From Frankiales bacterium (GTDB lineage Bacteria > Actinomycetota > Actinomycetes > Mycobacteriales > SCTD01): 21,239 bases of DNA. The notes under the pieces are model-generated. The model saw only the letters and a program-made list of their open reading frames with translations. It was not told the DNA's origin and ran no database searches. Shown one piece after another: positions 6,277 to 13,555 of the stretch. Numbering within the stretch: position 1 is the first letter of the stretch; each line of letters begins with the position of its first letter. Position numbers and translations under genes: made by a program. The stretch is taken from positions 1 to 21,239 of the forward strand of contig JAOPWI010000039.1 of NCBI GenBank assembly GCA_025965755.1, read 5' to 3'.

Positions 6277-6992
6277 CGCTCGACATCGAGCGGAGCGCCG
6301 ACGTCGGCGCGGTATCCGCCACCGGCGCCGTGCTGGAGGCTCGGGGCCTGCACCGGTTCTACCGGCGCGGTGGTCGCCTGGACAACGAGGTCGTCGCGCT
6401 GCGCGATGTCCACCTGGCCGTGCAGCCCGGCGAACTCGTTGCGGTCGTCGGCCCGTCCGGTTCCGGCAAGTCGACCCTGCTGGGGCTTCTCGCGGGCCTG
6501 GACGATCCGAGCGGCGGAAGCGTCTGGGTCGCCGGCGAGCGGTTGTCGCACAGCAGCCCTGCCGAGCAGGCCCGATTGCGGGGCCGCCACATCGGCGTCC
6601 TCACCCAGACCAGCGGGCTGATGGACCACCTGGACGTTCTGGGCAACGTCGTGCTTGCCGGCTCGTTCCGGCACCCGCGCGTGCCGTCCTGGCAGGCCGC
6701 CGAGCTGCTCGATCGGCTGGGTCTGGCGCATCGCGCGCACGCCCGCCCCTCGACGTTGTCCGGCGGTGAGACGGCCCGTGCCAGCCTGGCCGTCGCGCTG
6801 GTCGGGGATCCGCTGGTGCTCCTGGCCGACGAGCCGACCGCCGAGGTCAGCCGCGCCGAGGAGGCCGCGATTCTGCGCCTGCTCGTCGAGCAACGCCCTG
6901 CCGGCTCCGGGACAGTCGTGGTCACCCACTCCGCGGCGGTGGCCCGTGCCGCGCACCGCGTCGTCACGCTGACCGCCGGAGCAGCGGCATGA
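6273..6992 (+). CDS. ABC transporter ATP-binding protein (MacB/LolD type), partly atypical
   Basis: The 239-residue ATPase has Walker A GPSGSGKST (60-68), Q-loop Gln112, signature LSGGE (162-166), Walker B LLADEPT with Asp186 and Glu187, and H-loop His219. It belongs to the MacB/LolD/FtsE class that powers FtsX-type permeases. The signature lacks the usual Gln-x-Gln-Arg (LSGGETAR). The D-loop after Walker B reads AEVSRAEEA rather than the standard GALD, unlike the following ATPase. An about 20-residue N-terminal extension precedes the domain. Together with the second ATPase it probably forms a heterodimer with one standard and one weakened site. Starts and stops overlap by ATGA on both sides. 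Confidence 0.88.
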   Translation: MTLDIERSADVGAVSATGAVLEARGLHRFYRRGGRLDNEVVALRDVHLAVQPGELVAVVGPSGSGKSTLLGLLAGLDDPSGGSVWVAGERLSHSSPAEQARLRGRHIGVLTQTSGLMDHLDVLGNVVLAGSFRHPRVPSWQAAELLDRLGLAHRAHARPSTLSGGETARASLAVALVGDPLVLLADEPTAEVSRAEEAAILRLLVEQRPAGSGTVVVTHSAAVARAAHRVVTLTAGAAA

Positions 6993-7681
6993 CCGCGCTG
7001 GTCGAGGCCCGGGGACTCGGGGTGACGTTCGGCCGGTCGTGGGTGTTGGACAGCGTCGACCTGACGGTCCGGCACGGCGACCAGGTGGCCCTGCTGGGCC
7101 GGTCCGGCAGCGGCAAGTCGACGTTGCTGCTGGCGCTGGCCGGCCTGCTGCCGGCGCAGCGCGGTGCCGTCAGCTGGCCCGGACTGTCCGCAGACCCGGT
7201 GGCGCGGCGAGCGCAGCTGGCCATGGTGTTCCAGGCGCCGTCGCTGCTTGCGGAGCTGACCGCGGAGCAGAACGTCGCGCTGCCGCTGCGGCTGCGGGGG
7301 CAGACGCAGGCGTCGGCGTACAGCGCGGCCCGCCGGGCGCTCCTCGACGTGGGGCTGGCCGACGCCTCGGGCGCCCTTCCCGACGAGCTGTCCGGTGGGC
7401 AGCAGCAGCGAGTGGCTCTGGCCCGCGCCCTGGCCGGACGGCCACTGGTCGTGCTCGCGGACGAGCCGACCGGCGCGTTGGACCGGGCCAGCGGCCAGCA
7501 CGTGCTGGCCGTGCTGCGAGAGCACGTTCTCGCCGTCGGCGGCGCGCTGCTGCTGGCGACCCACGATCCCGAGCTGGCCGAGGCGCTGCCCGGACGGCTG
7601 GAGCTCCGCGACGGCCGGCTGGTCGCGACCTCCGTGCCGGTTGCTCTGGCGCCCGCGACCGCCGGAACGGTACGCCGATGA
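6989..7681 (+). CDS. ABC transporter ATP-binding protein (MacB/LolD type), canonical
   Basis: This 230-residue ATPase carries all standard motifs: Walker A GRSGSGKST (37-45), a Q-loop in MVFQAPSLL, signature LSGGQQQRVALARAL, Walker B VLADEPTGALD and H-loop ATHD. It is the catalytically normal partner of the preceding, somewhat degenerate ATPase. Its start overlaps the preceding stop and its stop overlaps the permease start (ATGA each), so the subunits are made in fixed proportion. Proteins of this class usually couple ATP hydrolysis to mechanical action on extracellular substrates (peptides, lipoproteins, cell-wall hydrolases) rather than to import. Confidence 0.92.
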   Translation: MTALVEARGLGVTFGRSWVLDSVDLTVRHGDQVALLGRSGSGKSTLLLALAGLLPAQRGAVSWPGLSADPVARRAQLAMVFQAPSLLAELTAEQNVALPLRLRGQTQASAYSAARRALLDVGLADASGALPDELSGGQQQRVALARALAGRPLVVLADEPTGALDRASGQHVLAVLREHVLAVGGALLLATHDPELAEALPGRLELRDGRLVATSVPVALAPATAGTVRR

Positions 7682-10332
7682 GGACGCTGCGCTGGACGCT
7701 GGGGCTGCTGCGCCGCGGCCCGCTGGTGCTGCTGGGCATCGCGCTGAGCCTGGCGGTCACGGTCGGGTTCGTCGGCGCGCTGAGCGCGTTCGTCACTCAC
7801 AGCCGGGCCGACCTGACGGTCCGGGCCGCGGCGCAGGTCCCGGTCGACTGGCAGGTGCAGCTGACCGCGGGGGCCGATCCGGACGCTGTCGCGGCGGCCG
7901 TCGCCTCGCTGCCGGACCTCCGGGCCCGGGCCCGCGTCGACATCGCGACGGTGCCGGCGCTGAGCTCGACCTCCGTCGCAGGCACCCGCACCACCGGCGC
8001 GGCACGCGTGCTCAGCCTGCCGCCCGGCTACGCCGGGCAGTTCCCCGGCGAGATCCGTCCCCTGGTCGGCGCCACCACCGGGGTGCTGCTCGCGCAGCAG
8101 ACAGCCGCGAACCTCGCCGTCGCGCCCGGTGACTCGTTCACCGTCGCGCGTCCGGACGGGACACGCAGCCGGCTTCGCGTCGACGGGGTCGTCGAGTTGC
8201 CGGCCGCCGATGCGCTGTTCCAGGTGGTGGGCGCCCCGGCCACCGCCGGCGCGACGGCGCCGCCCGACAACGTCGTGCTCGTCCCGGCGGACCGCTTTCC
8301 CACCGTCGTCGGTGGGGCACCCGTTGTCCGGCAGGTTCACCTCGGGTTCGACCACAGCCGGCTGCCCGCGGATCCAGGCGCGGCCGCCGCGCTGGTCGCC
8401 CGGCGGAACAACAACCTGCAGGTGGCTGTCGCCGGAGGAGCGCTGGTAGGGGACAACCTGCACGCTGCGCTCGCCGGCGCGCGTGAGGACGCGCTGTACT
8501 CGCTGCTGCTGGTGCTGCTGCTCGGCGCACCGGCCGTCCTGCTGGCCGCCGTCGTGTCGGGCCTGGTGGTAGCGCTGCGCGGTGACCGGCGGCGACGAGA
8601 GGTCGCGCTGCTGCGGCTGCGCGGCGCGCCGTCCGGCGCGGTGCTGCGGCTGGCCACCGGCGAGACGGTGGTGACCTTGCTGCTCGCCGTCGCGCTCGGC
8701 CTGCCGCTCGCGGAGATGTCGGCCCGCTGGGCGCTGCCCGGGGCGGCCGGGCTGGACCGGGTCGCTGTCGCGCTCGCCGTGAGCGCCGGCCTGGTCATTG
8801 CAGCGGTCACCCAGCTCGGTCCCGTCCTTCGTACGACACTGCGCCGCGCCGGGACCGGAGGGGCGGCCGGCAGCGTCCGCACGGACACGGCCGCCGCCAC
8901 CGTGGCCACGCGCCATCCCTGGCCGCTACGGGTGGGGCTCGATCTGGTGCTGCTGGCAGCCGCCGGCCTGACGTTCTGGCTCACGTCGCGCGGCGGCTAC
9001 CAGGTGGTGCTGGCCAGCGAAGGCGTCGCCAAGACATCGGTCAACTACGCGGCGCTGCTCGGCCCCGCACTGGCCTGGCCCGGCCTGACGCTGCTCACCT
9101 GGAGAGCCGTCGCGGCGGTGCTCAACCGCCGCACCGGCGCGCTGTCGCGCGAGGCGTCCCACAGCGCCCCGGAGCTGCGCGCCGCCTCGCTGCGCCGTCG
9201 CCGCCACGTCGTCGCCCGGGGAGCCACCGGCCTGGCCGTGGCCCTCGCGCTGGCCGGGTCGACCGCGGTGTTCACCGCCACCTACAACAGTCAGGCCTCG
9301 CTGGACGTCGCCCTGACCGTCGGCTCCGATGTCGCGGTGACCGCACCGGTCTCGGTGGCGCTGCCCGCCGGGACGGAACAGGCGCTGAGCGCGGCGCCCG
9401 GAGCGCGCGCCGTCGAGGCGGTGCAGCACCGTTTCGCCTACGTCGGTCCGGACCTGCAGGACGTCTACGGCATCAACCCCGCCACGATCGGCCGCGCCGC
9501 GCCCCTGCTGGATTCCTTCACACCTGGCAGCACGATCCGCGCGGCGCTGGGGGCGCTGGCAGCGCGGCCCGACGGCGTGCTCCTGTCGGCCGAGACCCTC
9601 CACGACTACCAGCTGCACCCGGGGGACCTGGTCCGACTGCGACTGCAGACCGGTCAGGACCGTCAGTACCGCCCGGTCGACTTCCACGTCGTCGGACTGG
9701 TGACCGAGTTCCCCACCGCGCCCAAGGACTCGTTCGTGGTCGCCAACGCCAGCTACCTGACGGCGCGGACCGGGTCGGCGGCGGTGAGCACCTATCTGGT
9801 GTCCTCGGCCGACCCGACGCGCACGGCCGGTGCGTTGCGCGCCCGGCTGCTCGGGACCGGCGCGCAGGTGAACGACGTCGTCTCGGCCCGATCGACCGTC
9901 ACCACCGTCTCCGGGCTGGCGGCCGCAGACCTCGCCGGGCTGTCACGTCTGGCGCTGGCGTACGGGCTGGCGCTGGCCGTCGCGTGCTCGGGGCTCGCGC
10001 TCCTCCTGGGTGCGGCGCAACGGCGGCGCGCGCTGGTGCTGCTCGGTGCGCTCGGTGCGACCTCCCGCCAGCGGGGGAGCTTTCTCGCGAGTGAGGCCTG
10101 GGCGCTTCTCGTCGGCGGGGTGCTGGCCGGCGGCGTCATCGCCTCGGTGGTGTCCTACCTGCTCGTCAAGGTCCTCACCGGCATCTTCGACCCGCCGCCG
10201 ACCGGACCGGCGCTTCCCACGGCCTATCTGGTCGGGCTGGTCCTCAGCGTCGTGGTGAGCACGCTGGCGGCGGTCCCGCTGATCAGCCGGCTGGCGGCCA
10301 GGGCCGGCCCGGCTGAGCTGCGGGCGCTGTGA
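7678..10332 (+). CDS. Large FtsX/MacB-type ABC permease
   Basis: From ATG 7678 the product has 884 residues and two permease modules in one chain. TM1 (about 15-37) is followed by a MacB-like extracellular domain (about 40-270), then an FtsX core with TM segments around 278-302, 325-350 and 368-390. A connecting membrane region lies around 420-480. A second module begins with a TM near 530 (GATGLAVALALAGSTAVF), has its own extracellular domain and ends with the C-terminal FtsX core (about 755-870, with LGATSRQRG on the cytoplasmic loop). This duplicated arrangement matches permeases that work as a single polypeptide with two ATPases. The frame is open upstream to 7039, but that part is a shadow of the ATPase gene; the ATGA overlap fixes the start. 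Confidence 0.9.
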   Translation: MRTLRWTLGLLRRGPLVLLGIALSLAVTVGFVGALSAFVTHSRADLTVRAAAQVPVDWQVQLTAGADPDAVAAAVASLPDLRARARVDIATVPALSSTSVAGTRTTGAARVLSLPPGYAGQFPGEIRPLVGATTGVLLAQQTAANLAVAPGDSFTVARPDGTRSRLRVDGVVELPAADALFQVVGAPATAGATAPPDNVVLVPADRFPTVVGGAPVVRQVHLGFDHSRLPADPGAAAALVARRNNNLQVAVAGGALVGDNLHAALAGAREDALYSLLLVLLLGAPAVLLAAVVSGLVVALRGDRRRREVALLRLRGAPSGAVLRLATGETVVTLLLAVALGLPLAEMSARWALPGAAGLDRVAVALAVSAGLVIAAVTQLGPVLRTTLRRAGTGGAAGSVRTDTAAATVATRHPWPLRVGLDLVLLAAAGLTFWLTSRGGYQVVLASEGVAKTSVNYAALLGPALAWPGLTLLTWRAVAAVLNRRTGALSREASHSAPELRAASLRRRRHVVARGATGLAVALALAGSTAVFTATYNSQASLDVALTVGSDVAVTAPVSVALPAGTEQALSAAPGARAVEAVQHRFAYVGPDLQDVYGINPATIGRAAPLLDSFTPGSTIRAALGALAARPDGVLLSAETLHDYQLHPGDLVRLRLQTGQDRQYRPVDFHVVGLVTEFPTAPKDSFVVANASYLTARTGSAAVSTYLVSSADPTRTAGALRARLLGTGAQVNDVVSARSTVTTVSGLAAADLAGLSRLALAYGLALAVACSGLALLLGAAQRRRALVLLGALGATSRQRGSFLASEAWALLVGGVLAGGVIASVVSYLLVKVLTGIFDPPPTGPALPTAYLVGLVLSVVVSTLAAVPLISRLAARAGPAELRAL

Positions 10333-10396
10333 CAGCGGCGCGGCGCCTCCTGCCGCCGGCGTGGCGCCCGGACCGGGCACTGCGGACCGGCCGGAC

Positions 10397-10435
10397 TTCA
10401 GGCAACGTTCAGGCAGCCGCGTGCACCGTGGCGAC
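10397..10435 (+). promoter_or_regulatory. OmpR-type operator/promoter of the COG4705 gene
   Basis: Two near-identical 11-bp units, TTCAGGCAACG (10397-10407) and TTCAGGCAGCC (10408-10418), are followed by 17 bases and ATG. A -10-like CACCGT lies at 10424-10429, 12 to 7 bases before the ATG, again with the key A and T. Repeat phase, distance and -10 position equal those at 5566. The better symmetry here suggests the stronger site of the two. Confidence 0.65.
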
Positions 10436-11233
10436 ATGACACATCCCACGCGGCGCCCGGCGATGCCCGGAGCGCGAAACATCCTCAACAAGGTCCCCGA
10501 GGTCACGCTCTACTTCTGGATCATCAAGATCCTCGCGACGACGGTGGGGGAGACGGCGGCCGACTTCCTCAACAGCACGCTGGGCTTGGGGCTGTCCGGC
10601 ACGACGGTCGTGATGGGCGTGCTGCTCGCCGCCGTTCTCGCCGCCCAGTTCCGGCTGAAGGGCTACGTCCCGGCCGTCTACTGGCTGGCGGTCGTGCTCA
10701 TCAGCGTGCTGGGCACCCTCATCACCGACAACCTCACCGACAACCTCGGCGTCCCCCTGCCGGTCAGCACCCTGCTGTTCGCCATCGCCCTCGGGCTCAC
10801 GTTCGCCGCCTGGTACGCGAAGGAGGCGACGCTGTCCATCCACAGCATCGTCACCTCCACCCGGGAGGCGTTCTACTGGCTGGTCGTGCTGTTCACCTTC
10901 GCGTTGGGCACGGCGGCGGGGGATCTCCTGGCAGAGCGGCTGGCACTGGGCTACTGGCCCTCCGCCCTGCTGTTCGCCGCCGCGATCGCGCTGGTCTACC
11001 TGGCGCACCGCCGGCTCGGGCTCGGTGCCATCACCGCGTTCTGGGCGGCGTACGTGCTCACCCGGCCACTCGGGGCGTCCATCGGCGACTTCCTGTCACA
11101 GGCCCGAGCCGACGGCGGCCTCGGGCTGGGAACGACCGGCACCAGCGCGCTGTTCCTCGCAGCGATCACGGCGGTGGTCATCCACCTGACGCGCACCCGG
11201 GTGGACCAGACCCCCGGCCCGCTCATCCGGTGA
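10436..11233 (+). CDS. COG4705-family multispanning membrane protein
   Basis: The 265-residue protein is almost wholly membrane-embedded, with about eight hydrophobic segments. It opens with the family signature KVPEVTLYFWIIKILATTVGE (19-39) and has the later signature RPLGASIGDFL (210-220). The motif G-x4-D occurs four times (G38-D43, G93-D98, G158-D163, G213-D218), each at a comparable point of a transmembrane hairpin, so the chain looks like an internal duplication with four buried acidic residues. This suggests ion or metal handling, but the family has no function known to me. ATG 10436 is preferred because of its fixed distance from the upstream operator; ATG 10463 (MPGARN) is also possible. 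The two-component genes follow after 142 bases. Confidence 0.8.
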   Translation: MTHPTRRPAMPGARNILNKVPEVTLYFWIIKILATTVGETAADFLNSTLGLGLSGTTVVMGVLLAAVLAAQFRLKGYVPAVYWLAVVLISVLGTLITDNLTDNLGVPLPVSTLLFAIALGLTFAAWYAKEATLSIHSIVTSTREAFYWLVVLFTFALGTAAGDLLAERLALGYWPSALLFAAAIALVYLAHRRLGLGAITAFWAAYVLTRPLGASIGDFLSQARADGGLGLGTTGTSALFLAAITAVVIHLTRTRVDQTPGPLIR

Positions 11234-11275
11234 GCGGCAGAACCCCGACAGCCCCGCGCGCACCGCGGACCGGCT

Positions 11276-11323
11276 CGGACCGGCACTACCCCCACACTGG
11301 GTCGTGCCGGTCCGGGCCGGCAC
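11276..11323 (+). other. Two mutually exclusive hairpins before the response regulator
   Basis: CGGACCGGCAC (11276-11286) pairs perfectly with GTGCCGGTCCG (11304-11314) across a 17-base loop. GTGCCGG (11304-11310) can instead pair with CCGGCAC (11317-11323) across a 6-base loop. The two use the same strand, so only one can form. There is no U-tract. This could be the transcript end of the COG4705 gene, or a switch ahead of the leader ORF at 11338. Confidence 0.5.
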
Positions 11324-11337
11324 CACCGGAGGGGGGC

Positions 11338-11379
11338 GTGCTGAAGGTCGCACCGCACCCGACGGCGTGCCAGCCGTGA
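11338..11379 (+). CDS. 13-residue leader ORF coupled to the response regulator
   Basis: After the strong ribosome site GGAGGGGGG (11328-11336), a GTG at 11338 opens a 13-codon frame (VLKVAPHPTACQP, read with initiator Met). Its TGA overlaps the GTG start of the response regulator (GTGA, 11376-11379). The regulator has no ribosome site of its own, so it is probably translated by ribosomes finishing this leader. No run of a single amino acid is seen, so classical attenuation is not indicated. Confidence 0.5.
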   Translation: MLKVAPHPTACQP

Positions 11380-12053
11380 GGATGCTCGTCGTGGAGGACG
11401 AGGTCCACCTCGCAGAGGCGCTCCGGGACGGGCTCGTCGCGGAGGGATTCGCCGTCGACCTGGCGTTCGACGGGGAACGTGGTCTCGAGCTGGCGCTGGC
11501 CCATCCCTACGACGCGATCGTCCTGGACCTGATGCTGCCCCGCCGGCACGGCTACGACGTGTGCCGGACGTTGCGCAGGAGCGGCGTGTGGACCCCGGTT
11601 CTCATGCTCACGGCCAAGGACGGCGAGTACGACCAGGCTGACGCCCTGGACCTCGGTGTCGACGCCTACCTCACCAAGCCGTCGTCCTTCGTCGTGGTGC
11701 TGGCCACGCTGCGGGCGCTGGTGCGCAGACAGCTGGCCGAGCGTCCGGCGGTCCTGAGGGTCGGGCCGCTGGAGCTCGACCCGGCCGAGCACCGCGTACG
11801 GGTGCGTGGCCAGCCGATGCAGCTGCGGCCCCGGGAGTTCGCGCTGCTGCACTACCTGATGCGCCGGCCGGGGGAGGCGGTCAGCAAGAGCGACATCCTG
11901 GCCAATGTGTGGGACGAGTTCTACGAGGGCGACCCGAACATCGTCGAGGTCTACGTCAGCTACCTGCGCCGCAAGATCGGTGCCGTGGAGCAGCGCTCCG
12001 TCATCGAGACGATCCGCGGCGTCGGCTACCGGCTGTCGGTCCTGGAGGGCTGA
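11376..12053 (+). CDS. OmpR/PhoB-family response regulator
   Basis: This 225-residue regulator has a receiver domain (about 1-115) with acidic pocket Glu7/Asp8, phospho-acceptor Asp51 (LDLMLP), Thr79 and Lys101 (YLTKP). A winged-helix output domain (about 130-222) contains RPREFALLHYLMRRPGEAVSK, the recognition helix region NIVEVYVSYLRRKIG and the wing IETIRGVGYRL. It should be phosphorylated by the kinase that starts three bases after its stop, and then bind tandem 11-bp repeats. The matching sites at 5566 and 10397 are its likely targets. I chose GTG 11376 because VRMLVVEDE starts the receiver domain correctly and because of the overlap with the leader ORF; the frame is open further upstream without conserved sequence. 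Confidence 0.93.
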   Translation: MRMLVVEDEVHLAEALRDGLVAEGFAVDLAFDGERGLELALAHPYDAIVLDLMLPRRHGYDVCRTLRRSGVWTPVLMLTAKDGEYDQADALDLGVDAYLTKPSSFVVVLATLRALVRRQLAERPAVLRVGPLELDPAEHRVRVRGQPMQLRPREFALLHYLMRRPGEAVSKSDILANVWDEFYEGDPNIVEVYVSYLRRKIGAVEQRSVIETIRGVGYRLSVLEG

Positions 12054-12056
12054 GCG

Positions 12057-13475
12057 GTGACCGCGCCGGATACCGCGCCTGAGCCGCCGGCACGCCGCAG
12101 ACCCAGCCGCTGGTCCGCGCTGTCGCTTCGGGCCCGGGTGACCCTCGTCGCCGGTGTCCTGACCGCCACGGGACTCGCGCTTGCCGGTGCGCTGCTTCTG
12201 CTGTCGCTGCGTGCGGGGCTCATCGCCGGACTCGACGACGCCGCCGAGACGCGAGCGGCCGACGCCTCAGCGGCGCTGCGCGACGGCGACATCCCGCGGG
12301 CCGTGTCCACCGCCGGAGGCGACAGCCTGGTGCAGGTCCTGAAGGCGGACGGCACGGTTCTCGCCGCCAGCCCGCCCCTGCAGGACCGGCTGCCACTGGT
12401 CGCCCTGCCGGTGGCCCCAGGGCAGCGACGCCAACCCGACGTGCGGCTGGCAGGACGCGAGATGCGCGTGCTCACCCTGGTGGGACGTGTCGACGGAACG
12501 GTCGTCGTCGTGGCGTCGCCGCTGGACGACGTGGAGGAGTCCCTGACCCAGCTCACCCGCCGGCTGCTGATCGGCGGTCCCGTCCTGCTCGCGCTCATCT
12601 GCGCCTCGATGTGGGTTCTGCTCGGCTACACCCTGCGCACCGTGGACCGGATGCGGGTGCAGGTCGAGCAGTTGTCAGCGGCGGGGCTGGAGCGCCGGCT
12701 GGAAGTTCCTCCCGCCCGCGACCAGGTTCGGCAACTGGCCCTGACCATGAACAGCCTGCTCGCCCGGCTGCAGAGCGCGGTCCAGGGTCAGCGCCGGTTC
12801 GTCGCCGACGCGGCGCACGAGCTGCGCAGCCCGCTGGCCGCTCTGCGCACCCGCCTGGAGGTCAATCAGCGGGCGGGCGACCCCACGCAGTGGCAGGAGG
12901 CCGCCCCGGCCATGATCGCCGACTTCGACCGGCTGACGCGCCTGGTCGACGACCTCCTGGCGCTGGCCCGGCTCGACGAGTCGCCCCGGCTGCGCCGGCG
13001 TGAGGTGCTGGACCTGGACGAGATCGTGTTCGCCGAAGCGGCCCGCGCGCGCCGCGCCGCGCCGGACGTGACCGTGGACGTTCGCCAGGTGTCCGCCGCG
13101 CTCGTGCACGGCGACCCGGACCTGCTCACCCGCGTGGTGGCCAATCTGCTGAGCAACGCCGTGCGGCACGCCCACACCCGGGTCCAGGTCACCCTGAGCA
13201 CCAGCGACGACCAGGTCGAACTCACCGTGGCCGACGACGGCCCCGGCGTCCCCGCCGCGGAACGGGAACGGGTCTTCGAGCGCTTCCACCGGCTGGACGC
13301 CGCCCGCACGCACGACAGCGGAGGCAGCGGCCTGGGCCTGGCCATCGTCCGCGACGCGGTCCGCGCACACGGAGGCAGCGTCGTGCTGGCGGACGCCCGG
13401 CCCGGAGCCCTCGTCAGCGTCTGGCTGCCTCAGCAGCACGGCCCCAGCGGTCCGCTGAGTGGGCTTGCTCCATGA
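12057..13475 (+). CDS. Membrane sensor histidine kinase
   Basis: The 472-residue kinase has a cytoplasmic N-terminus, TM1 (about 29-52), an extracellular sensor of about 115 residues (53-168), TM2 (about 169-191), a HAMP linker (about 192-245), a HisKA domain with His254 in AAHELRSPLAALRTRLE, and an HATPase domain with N-box Asn367 (NLLSNAVRH), G1 DDGPGV, F-box VFERFHRLD and G2 GGSGLGLAIV. All catalytic elements are intact. The GTG start lies three bases after the regulator stop. The sensor region contains a segment (SLVQVLKADGTVLAAS) like a small PAS/Cache-type fold, so a periplasmic ligand or membrane stress is the probable cue. The true signal is unknown. Confidence 0.93.
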   Translation: MTAPDTAPEPPARRRPSRWSALSLRARVTLVAGVLTATGLALAGALLLLSLRAGLIAGLDDAAETRAADASAALRDGDIPRAVSTAGGDSLVQVLKADGTVLAASPPLQDRLPLVALPVAPGQRRQPDVRLAGREMRVLTLVGRVDGTVVVVASPLDDVEESLTQLTRRLLIGGPVLLALICASMWVLLGYTLRTVDRMRVQVEQLSAAGLERRLEVPPARDQVRQLALTMNSLLARLQSAVQGQRRFVADAAHELRSPLAALRTRLEVNQRAGDPTQWQEAAPAMIADFDRLTRLVDDLLALARLDESPRLRRREVLDLDEIVFAEAARARRAAPDVTVDVRQVSAALVHGDPDLLTRVVANLLSNAVRHAHTRVQVTLSTSDDQVELTVADDGPGVPAAERERVFERFHRLDAARTHDSGGSGLGLAIVRDAVRAHGGSVVLADARPGALVSVWLPQQHGPSGPLSGLAP

Positions 13476-13479
13476 CCGG

Positions 13480-13500
13480 CCAGGCCGGGTCCCCGGCTGG
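13480..13500 (+). terminator. Hairpin just after the sensor kinase gene
   Basis: CCAGGCCGGG (13480-13489) pairs with CCCGGCTGG (13492-13500) with one bulged G and a tight loop, five bases after the kinase stop. No T-tract follows. It sits between convergent genes and probably ends the two-component transcript. Confidence 0.4.
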
Positions 13501-13555
13501 TTCCTGGCCCCGTCTGCGCTGATGGCGAAGACGACGACGCGCGGCGCCGGGTGCG

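Noticed and set aside
7039..7677. N-terminal extension of the FtsX permease frame
   Set aside because: It overlaps ATPase 2 completely and is Arg/Ala/Gly-rich; ATG 7678 with the ATGA overlap is the real start.
6964..8916. 650-codon minus-strand open frame
   Set aside because: It mirrors the ATPase and permease genes, has no domain pattern and is low in complexity (Gln/Arg/Gly).
10361..10435. Upstream start for the COG4705 gene
   Set aside because: It would place the operator repeat inside the coding region, and the added residues are not conserved-looking.
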